Positions 9,255-18,080 are shown, numbered from the stretch's first letter. The stretch: 64,000 nt of DNA from Clostridia bacterium (GCA_017528085.1 JAFXPH010000016.1:1-64000), one strand, 5' to 3'. Notes: generated from the sequence alone by a model not told the origin. Program-made: numbers and translations.

Positions 9255-9356
9255 ATTTTCCTCACTTTAGTTTGTCAATACTTCTATTATTTTCACAAAT
9301 TAAATATAACATTATAAAAAAATATTAGCAATAAAAATACTCACTTTTATTATTGC

Positions 9357-9385
9357 TTGAAATATCAAGCAATCCCATATATAAT
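9357..9385 (+). promoter_or_regulatory. Sigma-A type promoter of the 9437 gene
   Basis: TTGAAA (9357-9362), a 17-bp spacer and TATAAT (9380-9385). The -35 box lies inside the inverted repeat ATTGCTTGAAATATCAAGCAAT (9352-9373 region), which could be an operator. Confidence 0.75.
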
Positions 9386-9436
9386 AAACTTAGCAACAAA
9401 AATTTGCACTTATATGAATGAGGTGAATAACAACTG

Positions 9437-9700
9437 ATGTACACTTTGCTAATTTTAGTTGCGTTGTGCAGTTTTGTTCTGACAGTTGGAATAATCGGTT
9501 ACTTCTTGCAAGGAGCTGATAGTCCATCTTCAGTCTTTTCTGCACTTCTCTCAATCATTGGATCTGTCATAACTTTCACCGTCTATTTTCATATAAATAT
9601 ATTTCTTTCCATGCTTTTAGGAGTCATTCTTAATATAGTTTTGGTAGTAATCATTTATAAAATAGTCGAGTGGATTTATGACAAATTCAACAAAAAATGA
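9437..9700 (+). CDS. Small integral membrane protein
   Basis: An 87-residue protein made almost entirely of hydrophobic segments (LLILVALCSFVLTVGIIGYF, a middle pair, and IVLVVIIYKIVEWIY), predicted as three to four membrane helices with a short basic tail. No family is recognised. It has its own consensus promoter 52 bases upstream, a GAGGTG ribosome binding site and a strong hairpin terminator, forming one of the monocistronic higher-G+C cassettes scattered in this window. It lies between two large minus-strand genes. Confidence 0.75.
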   Translation: MYTLLILVALCSFVLTVGIIGYFLQGADSPSSVFSALLSIIGSVITFTVYFHINIFLSMLLGVILNIVLVVIIYKIVEWIYDKFNKK

Positions 9701-9737
9701 CAAGTTAAGTTTTCTAAACTTTTCTTGTCATTTTTAT
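9694..9737 (+). terminator. Shared terminator, 9437 and 9738 genes
   Basis: AAATGACAAG pairs with CTTGTCATTT, with an additional inner AAGTTT/AAACTT stem, and A/T runs on both sides. Both convergent genes end into it. Confidence 0.9.
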
Positions 9738-12086
9738 TTATCTATTTAATTCTTCATCTTTATTTTGTTCTTTATTCCCTTCATGTATGTCTGGTAATTT
9801 TAATAATCTTTTTTTCTCTTCATCAGGAATTGGTTTTATATTTCCCTCTTCATCATAAGTACAAACTTCCATATCAACACCTGGAACAAATAGATAAGAT
9901 AATCTACCATAATCAGATCCTTCTGGAAATTGAACTCTTTTTAAGTGTGCAAAACAAAGTGGTCTTGATTTTTCTCCAATATTGCATCCTTCAAATTTTA
10001 CATCTCTTACACCTGATGATGAGAATACGCTATCTCCAAGATACTCAACTGTATATGGAATAGTCAAACTTTTTAATCTACCACATCCTTCAAAAGCTCT
10101 TTCTCTTATCTCTTCAATACCTCTATTAAGCATTACTTCTTGCAAATTATAACAATTTTTAAATAAACCAGATGGTATACATTTCGTGTTTCCAGGAACT
10201 TCAGCTTTAGTAATAAAGTCACATTCTGAAAAAGCATCTACTCCAATTTTTTCCAAATACACTGGTAATTTTACTTCAGTAAGACCATCGCAATCTGAAA
10301 ATGCATATTCTCTGATTGCCCTTAGTTTTTCTGCAAAATCAAGTTTCTTTAAGCCTTTACATCCATAAAATGCATATTCCCCAATAACTTCTATATTACT
10401 TAAATCAATATCTTGAAGCGATTCACATCCAGAAAAACATTTTCTTGGGATATAAGTTATATTTTGAGGCATATTTATTTCTCTTAAGTTTTTACAATTC
10501 ATAAATGTATCTTGTGCTATATCTCTAAATGTCTCTGGTAAAGATACTCTAGTTAAGTTAGAGAAATTTGATAATTGAAAGTTTGTATAATAAAAGCTTT
10601 CCCAACCATCTTCTTCAATATCACAAGGTAAATAAGTCTTTGTTCCATTTGTAAAATATAATCCTTTAATTTTACTATAATCACATGGAATACTTAAATG
10701 CTCAGGTAGTCCTCCACGCTTATTAAATTTCCTTTTGATTGGTGTATTAATATCTCCTGTTAAAATAACAGCTTCTTCTTCCATATCTTCTACGATACTT
10801 GTAAAAGTAGGTCCTTTGCTTTGATCTCTAATTGGATTTTCAACAACCTTAACTCCATCTGGAAGTAGTCTTGGATCTAGAGAACTTACCATTCCTTCTG
10901 GAAGATAAATATATTTTAAATTTTTAAAACCTAGGAAGAATCCTTGTTCAATTTTTTTCATAGATTTAGGTAAATAAATTGACTGTACTTGATCAAAATC
11001 AGAATAATTAAAAGCTCCGTCATTACTGTTTCCATTTCTAGTCCATCTTAATTTTTCTAAACCTTCTAAGAAATATATTTCTCTTACATCTTTGTTACCC
11101 ATAAGTCCTAGAAATCTCATTCTTCCATTTTCATCAGTAGATTTTATTTTCTTTCTTACATCTGTTACTCCATTTGGACCTCTATATACAAGAAGTACAT
11201 TATATCCACCTGCAGTAGGAACATTAGATGGATCAATTAATGATTCTTCTTCTATTTTTGGCTCTAGAGGTTCTACAGGTTTTTGAACCTTTATTTCTAC
11301 CTGCTCTTCCCTTTCTGGGAATAATACTTTTTTACCTACTAATGCTTCCCATACTTCTGGTTTTTTCATTAGTTCTTCGCTTTTTAGTTCTAAATAAGCC
11401 ATCTCTAAATTTAGTCTTGACTCAGAACCTTGTTCCATAGAATATATTTTTTCTACTAATTTGCTCTTTAATCTTTCCACATAATGTGCTTTATCTGTGA
11501 ATGAATATAATGATTCTGGTGGTAAAATGTTATTTTTTCTTGCATATTTGATTTGATATTCAATAAATAAATCTGCAAGAGCTTTTTCTACAAGATTTAT
11601 TTCTGCTTCAGAATATGAAAAAAGCACATGTCTTCTCTTAAAACTTTTTTCTTCATCTTCTCCAAGCGTGTCTGATAATTTTGCCTTTTCCTTTGACCAT
11701 TTTTCTTTTAGTTTTCTTAATTTTTCTATATCTACCTCGTCAAAAGCTCCAAAAACTTTGGCCATATCAACAAAGACACCAACTCTATACATTTTTAGCT
11801 TTTCGATTCCTGGCACTATATCATTAGAATAAGTATTTTCACCAAATTCACCGCTTGTAAGATAAGTCTCAAACTCAAATCTAAGGCTTCCAATTTCTGA
11901 AAGAACTTCACCTTCAGCTTTTCCAATTCCACTTGTGTCTTTTAAGGCAGCTAAAGCCTCTTGAGCTTTAGTTGTTCTTTCTAAGAAATACTGATATGCT
12001 TTTGGATCTGATAATGCTATATCTTTTATTTTAGACATAAAATCATTTAATTCAATTAATTCTCCATCAACACTTGCTTTGTTCAT
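9738..12086 (-). CDS. Large cytoplasmic protein with BspA-type (LRR_5) leucine-rich repeats
   Basis: The 782-residue protein begins without a signal peptide (MNKASVDGELIELNDFM). The first 280 residues look helical and charged. From about 330 it carries LRR_5 units with the core YAF..C..L..I.LP..L..I (clearest at 520-720: EIGEYAFYGCKGLKKL, IREYAFSDCDGLTEVKLP, IRERAFEGCGRLKSLTIP). Such repeats are usual in secreted BspA-like adhesins, so their presence in an apparently cytoplasmic protein is unusual. The tail is acidic and lysine-rich. Function is unknown; a protein-protein interaction role is likely. The 19382 gene encodes a weaker relative. Confidence 0.85.
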   Translation of the reverse strand: MNKASVDGELIELNDFMSKIKDIALSDPKAYQYFLERTTKAQEALAALKDTSGIGKAEGEVLSEIGSLRFEFETYLTSGEFGENTYSNDIVPGIEKLKMYRVGVFVDMAKVFGAFDEVDIEKLRKLKEKWSKEKAKLSDTLGEDEEKSFKRRHVLFSYSEAEINLVEKALADLFIEYQIKYARKNNILPPESLYSFTDKAHYVERLKSKLVEKIYSMEQGSESRLNLEMAYLELKSEELMKKPEVWEALVGKKVLFPEREEQVEIKVQKPVEPLEPKIEEESLIDPSNVPTAGGYNVLLVYRGPNGVTDVRKKIKSTDENGRMRFLGLMGNKDVREIYFLEGLEKLRWTRNGNSNDGAFNYSDFDQVQSIYLPKSMKKIEQGFFLGFKNLKYIYLPEGMVSSLDPRLLPDGVKVVENPIRDQSKGPTFTSIVEDMEEEAVILTGDINTPIKRKFNKRGGLPEHLSIPCDYSKIKGLYFTNGTKTYLPCDIEEDGWESFYYTNFQLSNFSNLTRVSLPETFRDIAQDTFMNCKNLREINMPQNITYIPRKCFSGCESLQDIDLSNIEVIGEYAFYGCKGLKKLDFAEKLRAIREYAFSDCDGLTEVKLPVYLEKIGVDAFSECDFITKAEVPGNTKCIPSGLFKNCYNLQEVMLNRGIEEIRERAFEGCGRLKSLTIPYTVEYLGDSVFSSSGVRDVKFEGCNIGEKSRPLCFAHLKRVQFPEGSDYGRLSYLFVPGVDMEVCTYDEEGNIKPIPDEEKKRLLKLPDIHEGNKEQNKDEELNR

Positions 12087-12224
12087 TTTAATTCCTTTAT
12101 CAACAGTTGATTATAATTTTACACATTTATTATATCAAATAGTTTTTTCTAGTAGGTTAAATCTATATATCTTTTAAATTACAATACTTTTATTTTGTAA
12201 CAATTCCCAAGATGCTACAGCCAT

Positions 12225-12253
12225 TTGATTTATAAGTCATTTTATAGTATAAT
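12225..12253 (+). promoter_or_regulatory. Promoter of the NlpC/P60 gene
   Basis: TTGATT (12225-12230), 17-bp spacer, TATAAT (12248-12253), 28 bases before the start codon. Confidence 0.8.
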
Positions 12254-12281
12254 TAAATTATACCAAAAGGAGGTAATATTT

Positions 12282-13199
12282 ATGAAAAAAGCAATCCGGT
12301 ACACGATTGTGGCAGTAATTGCAATTATGCTCGTAGCATTCCTACCTGCTAAATTTGCTGCCGCCGCTTCTCCTGGCATCGATATTAACGATGCACGTAT
12401 TATTTTGTCCTCTCGGACATACAGTTACACAGGAGAAAGACTGAAGCCTACCGTCATTGCCAAGTACAATGGTGAACCGCTAACTAAAGGAGAGGATTAC
12501 GATGTTAGGTACATAAACAATCTTGAAGTTGGCACCGCAACCGTCGTCATCAAAGGCAAAGGAGATTTTTACGGCACAACTACCATGGATTTTAACATCC
12601 GACTTAGGAATATGTCTAGCTGTGATATCTCCCTTGAAGATGATTCATTCAGTTACACTGGAGACCAAATTCTGCCCGAAGTTGAAGTCCAGAAATCTGG
12701 AAGTACCATTTCTGAGGACAATTACAGGCTTACCTATGTCAACAACGTTGAAGTTGGTGATGCCTATGTTTTAGTTCTCGGGAAAAACAATTGCTCCGGC
12801 CTTAAAGTAGTCAAATTTTCAATCGATGTAAGTGGCAAGTCAGTTGCTGAATTTGCTTCTTCAAATGAATTTTTGGGTATCCCCTATGTATGGGGTGGTA
12901 CTACAAAAGATGGATTTGATTGCTCTGGCTTTGTGCAATATGTTTACTTTCAATTTGGCTACACTTTAAACAGAACAGCTGATGCTCAATCAACACAAGG
13001 AACTAGAGTAGACCGATCTGAACTTAAACCTGGCGACTTAGTATTCTTTTCTGATTATGGTCATGTCGGGATTTATATCGGCGACGACAAATTCGTTCAT
13101 GCAAGTAATAGTGGCATAAAAGTATCATCTCTCGTAGATGATGAAACTGATGGCACATACTATGCAGCTAGATACTGTGGGGCAACTCGCATTATCTAA
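12282..13199 (+). CDS. Exported NlpC/P60 peptidase with two Ig-like repeats
   Basis: The ATG at 12282 follows an AAAGGAGGT site and gives a clean signal peptide (1-29, cleavage after KFAAAA). Two bacterial Ig-like repeats (about 47-107 and 123-183; pattern YTG..L.P.V......L...DY...Y.NN..VG.A...I.GK) precede a C-terminal NlpC/P60 domain (185-305) with C214 (GFDCSGFVQY), H261 (YGHVGIYIG) and H273 (FVHAS). It probably cleaves peptidoglycan stem peptides at the cell surface. It is a monocistronic higher-G+C cassette with its own promoter and terminator and no operon partner. Confidence 0.93.
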   Translation: MKKAIRYTIVAVIAIMLVAFLPAKFAAAASPGIDINDARIILSSRTYSYTGERLKPTVIAKYNGEPLTKGEDYDVRYINNLEVGTATVVIKGKGDFYGTTTMDFNIRLRNMSSCDISLEDDSFSYTGDQILPEVEVQKSGSTISEDNYRLTYVNNVEVGDAYVLVLGKNNCSGLKVVKFSIDVSGKSVAEFASSNEFLGIPYVWGGTTKDGFDCSGFVQYVYFQFGYTLNRTADAQSTQGTRVDRSELKPGDLVFFSDYGHVGIYIGDDKFVHASNSGIKVSSLVDDETDGTYYAARYCGATRII

Positions 13200-13240
13200 A
13201 AAAACGACCCGGAATAACTCCGGGTCGTTTCTATTTTTAT
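13200..13240 (+). terminator. Terminator of the NlpC/P60 gene
   Basis: AAACGACCCGG pairs with CCGGGTCGTTT around ATAACT, followed by a T-rich run. Confidence 0.95.
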
Positions 13241-13247
13241 ATTTATT

Positions 13248-14219
13248 TTAATAAGAAAACTCACTTATTATTTTTCTAAATTCTTCTGCAATCATATTTG
13301 CAAGTTCTTCAGGTTCTTTAAATTTTGGAACTGCAGTTTTATAGTAGCTTATATAGCATCTACCTATGCCGCCTTCAATAACAAGAGTCATCTCACAATT
13401 ACTTTCCTTAGAAATATCAAAAAGCATATTCTTTTTAATTAAATCTAATTCTATAAATTCATAATTACCGTTTAAAAACTCTTCTCTTTGCTCATATTCT
13501 CTATTTAAAATATCTGATTTATAGTAGTCTACATGTTTTTTATCAAATTCTTTTACTCCTTCAGTAATAATTTTAAAAGCATCATCAAAAGATTCTTTTT
13601 TTTCAGCAAGCAACGCATTTGGATGTAGTTCTATTGATTTAGTATTTAAAACAAGTCTAGAATTATATTTTGAGGTTCTAAAAGAAATACCATATTGATA
13701 TATGTCTATCATTTCATTTCTACTTTGCTCTATATAGCATGTACTATCTGTGGGTGCAAAAAAATCTATAATACTATCTTTTTCACCTATTCTATGAGTA
13801 TATTCATATACCTTTTTTTCTGACTCGCTATCATACTCTGAAAACTCATCTATATTTTTAATCAATGCATCATCATAGGCTTTAAAAGCTTCTAGGTCTT
13901 CTCTAGCCTTTGCCATTTCATCTTCATTTGCAAATTCTTTTTCCTTATATGTTTCTCCTAGTTTCTTTGCTATAGCCTCAAATAAAAGTAGATGCATACT
14001 TCTTGTCTGAGCAGAAGTTAGAGTGAAATATGCAATAACGCATATAAATAACACAACAAATATTATCGCATAATACGGAATCATATTAACTCCATCAAAT
14101 TTATTATAATACTCATCTAGTATAGCTAACATATATGCTCCAAATAGAAGGAACATTATTACTGTACTAAGTATTAAGGTTGAAATTCTTATTTTAATAT
14201 AATTTTCCTTTTTTTCCAT
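13248..14219 (-). CDS. Hypothetical two-helix membrane protein
   Basis: The start at 14219 (MEKKENYIKIR) is chosen because a GAGGAG site lies 5 bases upstream; the longer frame would overlap it. Two membrane helices occupy about 15-36 and 50-73, followed by a charged 245-residue domain that is probably cytoplasmic, with helical and mixed segments (AIAKKLGETYKEKEFANEDE). No catalytic motif or family is recognised. It is a single A/T-rich gene between two plus-strand higher-G+C cassettes. Confidence 0.75.
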   Translation of the reverse strand: MEKKENYIKIRISTLILSTVIMFLLFGAYMLAILDEYYNKFDGVNMIPYYAIIFVVLFICVIAYFTLTSAQTRSMHLLLFEAIAKKLGETYKEKEFANEDEMAKAREDLEAFKAYDDALIKNIDEFSEYDSESEKKVYEYTHRIGEKDSIIDFFAPTDSTCYIEQSRNEMIDIYQYGISFRTSKYNSRLVLNTKSIELHPNALLAEKKESFDDAFKIITEGVKEFDKKHVDYYKSDILNREYEQREEFLNGNYEFIELDLIKKNMLFDISKESNCEMTLVIEGGIGRCYISYYKTAVPKFKEPEELANMIAEEFRKIISEFSY

Positions 14220-14297
14220 ATTAACTCCTCGTTTTCTAATCAATTATTATTATAACATTTCCATTTTTAAAAAGTCTATTATAATTAAATTTTAGCA

Positions 14298-14326
14298 TAG
14301 ACTGTTTACATAATTTGTGGTATAAT
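14298..14326 (+). promoter_or_regulatory. Promoter of the 14374 gene
   Basis: TAGACT, 17-bp spacer and TATAAT (14321-14326), extended by TGG before the -10. The spacer includes TTTACATAA, a word that recurs in promoters at 30934 and 35340. Confidence 0.65.
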
Positions 14327-14373
14327 TAAGAGGTAATCATCACTTATGATTATAGTTGGCAGGAGGTTTTTAC

Positions 14374-15180
14374 ATGAAGAAGAAAATTTCGGTGTACTCA
14401 CCACCCAACATCAATCCTTTCGAGAAACAAGTTGATGTTGAATCTCTTCGGAGAAACACAACCCGGGACTTAGTTGTGAGAATTAACAAAGTTCCAACTG
14501 GCGTTAATCTGGACAATCCAGACCCATGTCATCCCTTTATGGGAAAAGACGGAAATTGGTATAAGATTATTGCACCAAAAAGTGCATATAATTGCTACCT
14601 TTTCGCTATGGGTTGGATTATCAATGCTCCCAACACTGGCTATGGCATACCTGGATTTATGACCGGCAAAACACCACAAAATTCGGAAGATTTTCTTAAT
14701 TTCATAGCAGATGATCTTGCTGCGGTTGGTCGTAAGACCTACGAGCTTTATCATTCAAATGAAATTCCTGAAACTCTTCCGCCAGCTTCTCCTAATACTT
14801 ATTGGGTAAAAGTATACTTCAAAAACATTGAAGATCTTACTACCTATCACATAAGTAGGAAGGATGAAGTAAGTGGGCGATGGATTCACAAGCTTGGCTG
14901 GACAGCTCCATGCAAAGTTATTTGTGAAAATTTGGAATTTGGCCAGCTTACTGGCGAACTTCTTGATTTATATCCACATCTTCGGGAAGTAGTTGAAAAG
15001 ATTCCTAAACAGTATCTCGACTGCTATCTCAAGAATATCAATTTGCCGCCAGTCCTTGGTATAACGCGTTCAAGATGGGAATCCAGAGACAATGCGCCGT
15101 ACTTTGCTTATAATCCTGTGACAAATCCAGACAAATTCATTGAATATCATCCTGGATGGGTTCTTAGAATCGATAAGTAA
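14374..15180 (+). CDS. Unknown protein, possibly papain-like fold
   Basis: The start is the ATG 7 bases after an AGGAGG site, giving 268 residues without signal peptide or membrane helix. The segment YNCYLFAMGW (C74) followed by GIPGFMTG, and later YHISRKDEVSGRWIHKLGW (H159, H172), resembles the Cys then His layout of small papain-like cysteine peptidases or NlpC-related proteins; this is a pattern impression and could be wrong. It is a monocistronic higher-G+C cassette with its own promoter and terminator. Confidence 0.7.
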   Translation: MKKKISVYSPPNINPFEKQVDVESLRRNTTRDLVVRINKVPTGVNLDNPDPCHPFMGKDGNWYKIIAPKSAYNCYLFAMGWIINAPNTGYGIPGFMTGKTPQNSEDFLNFIADDLAAVGRKTYELYHSNEIPETLPPASPNTYWVKVYFKNIEDLTTYHISRKDEVSGRWIHKLGWTAPCKVICENLEFGQLTGELLDLYPHLREVVEKIPKQYLDCYLKNINLPPVLGITRSRWESRDNAPYFAYNPVTNPDKFIEYHPGWVLRIDK

Positions 15181-15213
15181 AGTATTCTGCCCCGTCTCGC
15201 GATTGTGAGGCAA

Positions 15214-15262
15214 GAAAAAGAGAAGCTGTATGTATCATTTACAAGCAGCTTCTCTTTTTTTA
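15214..15262 (+). terminator. Terminator of the 14374 gene
   Basis: AAGAGAAGCTG pairs with CAGCTTCTCTT across an 18-base loop, then a run of seven T residues. Confidence 0.85.
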
Positions 15263-15297
15263 TATAAAAAAAGACACCCACCAAGCGGTGGGTGCTA
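15262..15297 (-). terminator. Terminator of the L,D-transpeptidase gene
   Basis: CACCCACC pairs with GGTGGGTG around AAGC; the minus strand then reads TCTTTTTTT. It ends 11 bases from the stop codon. Confidence 0.92.
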
Positions 15298-15307
15298 TAT
15301 TGTAGCC

Positions 15308-16147
15308 TTATATAACTACGACAGTCATTCCGACGTATGCCTCGTCATATAATGTTTTGGCCAAGCTCTTGGGGCAATTTACACAACCATGTGAACCATT
15401 AGTTTTATAAATCTCTCCGCCAAAAGCAGTTCTCGTGGAATCATGAATGCCGCAACCCTTATAAAATCTCAGCCAATAAGAGACTTCCACCTCATAATCG
15501 GCTCCTTTTAAGGTAACATTCGTGTCTCTTTCAACTACCGAAAACGCTCCAGCAGGTGTATCGTGGGTATAAAGGTTACCTGTAACGACGCTACCAGTAA
15601 CTACTAACCCACCATTCTTGTACATGGAGATTGTCTGACTCTCTCTATAAACTATAATGAAAGAGTCATAATCGGTACGAAGAATTCCACTTGTCAGGAT
15701 ACTCCCTTCAATTCCCTTCCAGTTAACCAAAGTCCTATCAGAATAGTTTGGATCTTGGCCAATGACCTCAACCTTACTACCTCCAGGAATGGTATCTAAA
15801 AGGTTATAAGAAGAATCCCGGATGTTCAGATCCCATTTGGTGATGCCGTTGAACGTATGTCCCGGAAGAATATCTGGTACTTCCTCGGTTGAATCAACTC
15901 CGGTCGCAATCACAGAACCTTCCTGACCGTTCCAGTTAACCCAGAGTCTCTTTGAGTCTCTTGAATCAACAGAAAGAATGGTCATGAGCTCTCCGGAAGG
16001 CATATCAGTAATCCAATTACCTCTGCTGTCCCGAAAAGCAAGACACGTATTGGCTTCGCCATATGAGTTACTCTCTGCATGAGCAGTGATACTGCCAAGA
16101 GAGAGAACCAGTGCTACGATGAGCATGATGCTAAAAAATTTCTTCAT
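15308..16147 (-). CDS. Exported L,D-transpeptidase (YkuD) with SH3-like repeats
   Basis: The 279-residue protein has a signal peptide (1-24, ending TAHA), two SH3b-like repeats (about 27-80 and 95-150, each ending in the pattern L.VNW.G.EGS), and a C-terminal YkuD domain with the catalytic signature SHGCVN (C255). These enzymes make 3-3 cross-links in peptidoglycan or attach proteins to it; cysteine is the nucleophile. It is a monocistronic higher-G+C gene. The AAAGGGG site sits 10 bases before the ATG, and a weak promoter (TTGGAT, 17 bp, TATTGT) lies near 16200-16230. Confidence 0.94.
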   Translation of the reverse strand: MKKFFSIMLIVALVLSLGSITAHAESNSYGEANTCLAFRDSRGNWITDMPSGELMTILSVDSRDSKRLWVNWNGQEGSVIATGVDSTEEVPDILPGHTFNGITKWDLNIRDSSYNLLDTIPGGSKVEVIGQDPNYSDRTLVNWKGIEGSILTSGILRTDYDSFIIVYRESQTISMYKNGGLVVTGSVVTGNLYTHDTPAGAFSVVERDTNVTLKGADYEVEVSYWLRFYKGCGIHDSTRTAFGGEIYKTNGSHGCVNCPKSLAKTLYDEAYVGMTVVVI

Positions 16148-16311
16148 TGAGTATAACCCCTTTCACTCCCTACACTTCTGACTTCTTACCAACTACAATA
16201 TATAAAATCGTGACAAAATCCAAAAGATAATGACACGATGAATAAAGAATAAAAAATTATTCTACTTAAATTATACCATTTTTAAGGCTTTAAAATCAAA
16301 TTTTAGGGTCT

Positions 16312-16347
16312 TAAAAAAAGCGGAGCTCCTTTATAAAAGAAGCTCCA
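16312..16347 (-). terminator. Terminator of the 51-residue membrane protein gene
   Basis: GGAGCT...AGCTCC with an inner TTTATAAAA loop, followed on the minus strand by GCTTTTTTTA. Confidence 0.8.
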
Positions 16348-16382
16348 TGCCATGGTTAATAATTGATTTAGATACTTGCTGC

Positions 16383-16538
16383 TCAATGTCCGACATACCC
16401 ACTTTCGATATTGTTGGTGTTGTCGGCATGTTCTGCCGCGTCTGACTTGATCTTTGCAAAGATGATAATCAATGCTATAAGAACAAAGCAGACAAGAGAA
16501 ACCACGATGTTGTACTTAACTTTCCTCGGATCTCTCAT
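16383..16538 (-). CDS. Small single-pass membrane protein (51 residues)
   Basis: The start at 16538 (MRDPRKVKYN) is set by a GGAGGG site 7 bases upstream; a longer reading frame would run through the promoter. The product has a basic N-terminus, one membrane helix (IVVSLVCFVLIALIIIFAKI) and an acidic, Asn-rich tail (DAAEHADNTNNIESGYVGH). No family is recognised. It has a near-perfect promoter and its own terminator, so it is a genuine small gene. Topology and size resemble the 59-residue protein at 31017. Confidence 0.75.
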   Translation of the reverse strand: MRDPRKVKYNIVVSLVCFVLIALIIIFAKIKSDAAEHADNTNNIESGYVGH

Positions 16539-16587
16539 AAATATCCCTCCATGTATAAAAATAGTAGAATACACTACCGTGCTCACT

Positions 16588-16616
16588 ATTATAGCAGAAT
16601 CTATTTGTCTTATCAA
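16588..16616 (-). promoter_or_regulatory. Promoter of the 51-residue membrane protein gene
   Basis: On the minus strand TTGATA (16611-16616), 17 bp, TATAAT (16588-16593) with an extended TGC before the -10. Confidence 0.85.
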
Positions 16617-16617
16617 T

Positions 16618-16656
16618 AAAAAAATACGGGGCCAAGTCATTGACTTACGGCCCCAT
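16618..16656 (-). terminator. Terminator of the duplicated-domain gene
   Basis: GGGGCC..AAGTC pairs with GACTT..GGCCCC, then a T run on the minus strand. It directly precedes the promoter of the next cassette. Confidence 0.92.
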
Positions 16657-16662
16657 TTAAGG

Positions 16663-17382
16663 TTAAATCACAGCGCCCTTCACGTTAACAACAAGGTTGT
16701 CTTCAAACTCGTCGAAGAAATACCTGTCATCAAACCGAAGGTCGAATCTCAGGAAGGATCCCTCTCTTGCTATGATAACATGGTTGCACACACCGATGAG
16801 AGTTGCACCACACGTGTCTGCCCATTTGACTGTGGCTCTGCACGTATCGTACATTCTCTTTTCTTTCTCGGTCTTAGCATAGTCTCTCTGGACAATGAAG
16901 TGTCTCTCTGCAGCCGAAAGGCTTTCAGTAGGAACTCCTCTTACCCATTTGGCCATCTTAACATCCACGTAGGCTTCATAGCCGTTAAGGAATACTCTAT
17001 CCCTGATGGTAACCCCAGGATAGATCACTGCAGTCTGAAGAGTAAGGAGAAACTCTCTCGTAAAACTGTCGAATTTTTCCTTATTCTCAAACTCGAACCG
17101 AAGAGTCAGGAAATGCTCCCTGTCCTTCTGGTGGTTGCTGGCCTCCTTGATGAATCCTCCGCAAGCCCTTGCCTTTTTCAGGATTGCCCTGCAGATTTCC
17201 GATTCTTCGCGAATAGCCTGGCTTTCTGCGTGGTCCCTTCTGTCTACGAAGAACTTTTCACAAAGGCCTGTGTCCTCTGCGGGAATTCTCCGGACATAGT
17301 CATCAACTTTCACGTCAACGGAAACTCCGTATCTGTAAACGAAGACGACGTTTCTGAAATTGGTTGATGCTGTGGTTGACAT
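16663..17382 (-). CDS. Unknown protein built of two tandem homologous domains
   Basis: The start at 17382 (MSTTASTNF) follows an AAGGAGGACA site. The 239 residues consist of two copies of a domain of about 110 residues. Aligned features are VFVYRYGVSVDVKVDDYVRR with VFLNGYEAYVDVKMAKWVRG, FFVDRRDHAES with FIVQRDYAKTE, ARACGG with ADTCGA, ASNHQ with VCNHV, and FLTLRFEFENKEKFD with FLRFDLRFDDRYFFD, each ending in AVI. No family is recognised. There is no signal peptide or membrane helix. It has the best promoter in the window and is a monocistronic higher-G+C cassette. Confidence 0.8.
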   Translation of the reverse strand: MSTTASTNFRNVVFVYRYGVSVDVKVDDYVRRIPAEDTGLCEKFFVDRRDHAESQAIREESEICRAILKKARACGGFIKEASNHQKDREHFLTLRFEFENKEKFDSFTREFLLTLQTAVIYPGVTIRDRVFLNGYEAYVDVKMAKWVRGVPTESLSAAERHFIVQRDYAKTEKEKRMYDTCRATVKWADTCGATLIGVCNHVIIAREGSFLRFDLRFDDRYFFDEFEDNLVVNVKGAVI

Positions 17383-17470
17383 TGTACATGTCCTCCTTAT
17401 GAAAAAATAATTCGTCATTCAGAGGACAATGTGCCCTCCGAAATTGTACGGAAGGCATACAAAAAAGTAC
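17383..17470 (-). promoter_or_regulatory. Leader hairpin of the duplicated-domain gene
   Basis: The untranslated leader contains GCCTTCCG then CGGAGGGC with an 8-base loop (about 17433-17456). It is not followed by a T run, so it is a leader structure or operator rather than a terminator. Confidence 0.45.
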
Positions 17471-17481
17471 CTTCGCTAGTA

Positions 17482-17510
17482 ATTATAGCATGATTTACAT
17501 AATCTGTCAA
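17482..17510 (-). promoter_or_regulatory. Consensus promoter of the duplicated-domain gene
   Basis: Perfect TTGACA (17505-17510), 17-bp spacer ending TGC, perfect TATAAT (17482-17487) on the minus strand. Confidence 0.9.
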
Positions 17511-17517
17511 AGTTGAT

Positions 17518-17548
17518 AAAAAAATAAACCAGGTATTACCTGGTTTTA
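17518..17548 (-). terminator. Terminator after the 17555 gene
   Basis: AACCAGGT pairs with ACCTGGTT; T-rich run on the minus strand. It serves the two-gene unit 18081-17555. Confidence 0.88.
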
Positions 17549-17554
17549 TATTTT

Positions 17555-18073
17555 TTAATGAATACTCCAATATATAATTCCAATTACTCCAAACGCTAAT
17601 AAAAGCATTTCAAATAAAAAGTATAATGTTTTCTTCTTTTCCTTATATCTCCCTGTTATTATTAAATAATATGTTGCAAATATTGCAACAATGCAGCATC
17701 CAAGTGTTACTTTATCATTCATGCTCATATCTGATAATTTTGTACTAGCTCCTACCAAAGGTGGCACGATCATACAAAGCACACCTACAGTATAATGTAT
17801 AAGTGGCATAAGTGAATCGCCACTTCCATAGAAAAATACTAAGGAAAATACTGCAAAGTATTGGCCGAATGCAATTACTATATATGATTCATTACCTATT
17901 TCACTCAATATAAAAAAAGAAATAAAAGTACCAATAAACCATGCTAGAAATAAAACAGTCACTATTACCTCTTTTAAAGACCTAGTATGTACATAGTTTC
18001 CATTGGCTAATCTTCTTTTTTGAGCTTTATTTGCCTTTTCACTTAATAATTCATATTCTTCTCTATCACTCAT
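17555..18073 (-). CDS. Hypothetical multi-pass membrane protein
   Basis: The 172-residue protein has a charged N-terminal 35 residues followed by five hydrophobic helices (starting VIVTVLFLAWFIGTFISFFI). Charged loops are short. No family is recognised. It begins 7 bases after the stop of the CmpB-like permease gene and ends in a terminator, so the two form an operon, and the product may act with that membrane protein. Confidence 0.78.
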   Translation of the reverse strand: MSDREEYELLSEKANKAQKRRLANGNYVHTRSLKEVIVTVLFLAWFIGTFISFFILSEIGNESYIVIAFGQYFAVFSLVFFYGSGDSLMPLIHYTVGVLCMIVPPLVGASTKLSDMSMNDKVTLGCCIVAIFATYYLIITGRYKEKKKTLYFLFEMLLLAFGVIGIIYWSIH

Positions 18074-18080
18074 AACAATC

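Noticed and set aside
16411..17367. A 318-codon plus-strand frame antisense to the duplicated-domain gene
   Set aside because: It crosses the terminator and promoter of two minus-strand cassettes; codon pattern is a shadow of those genes.
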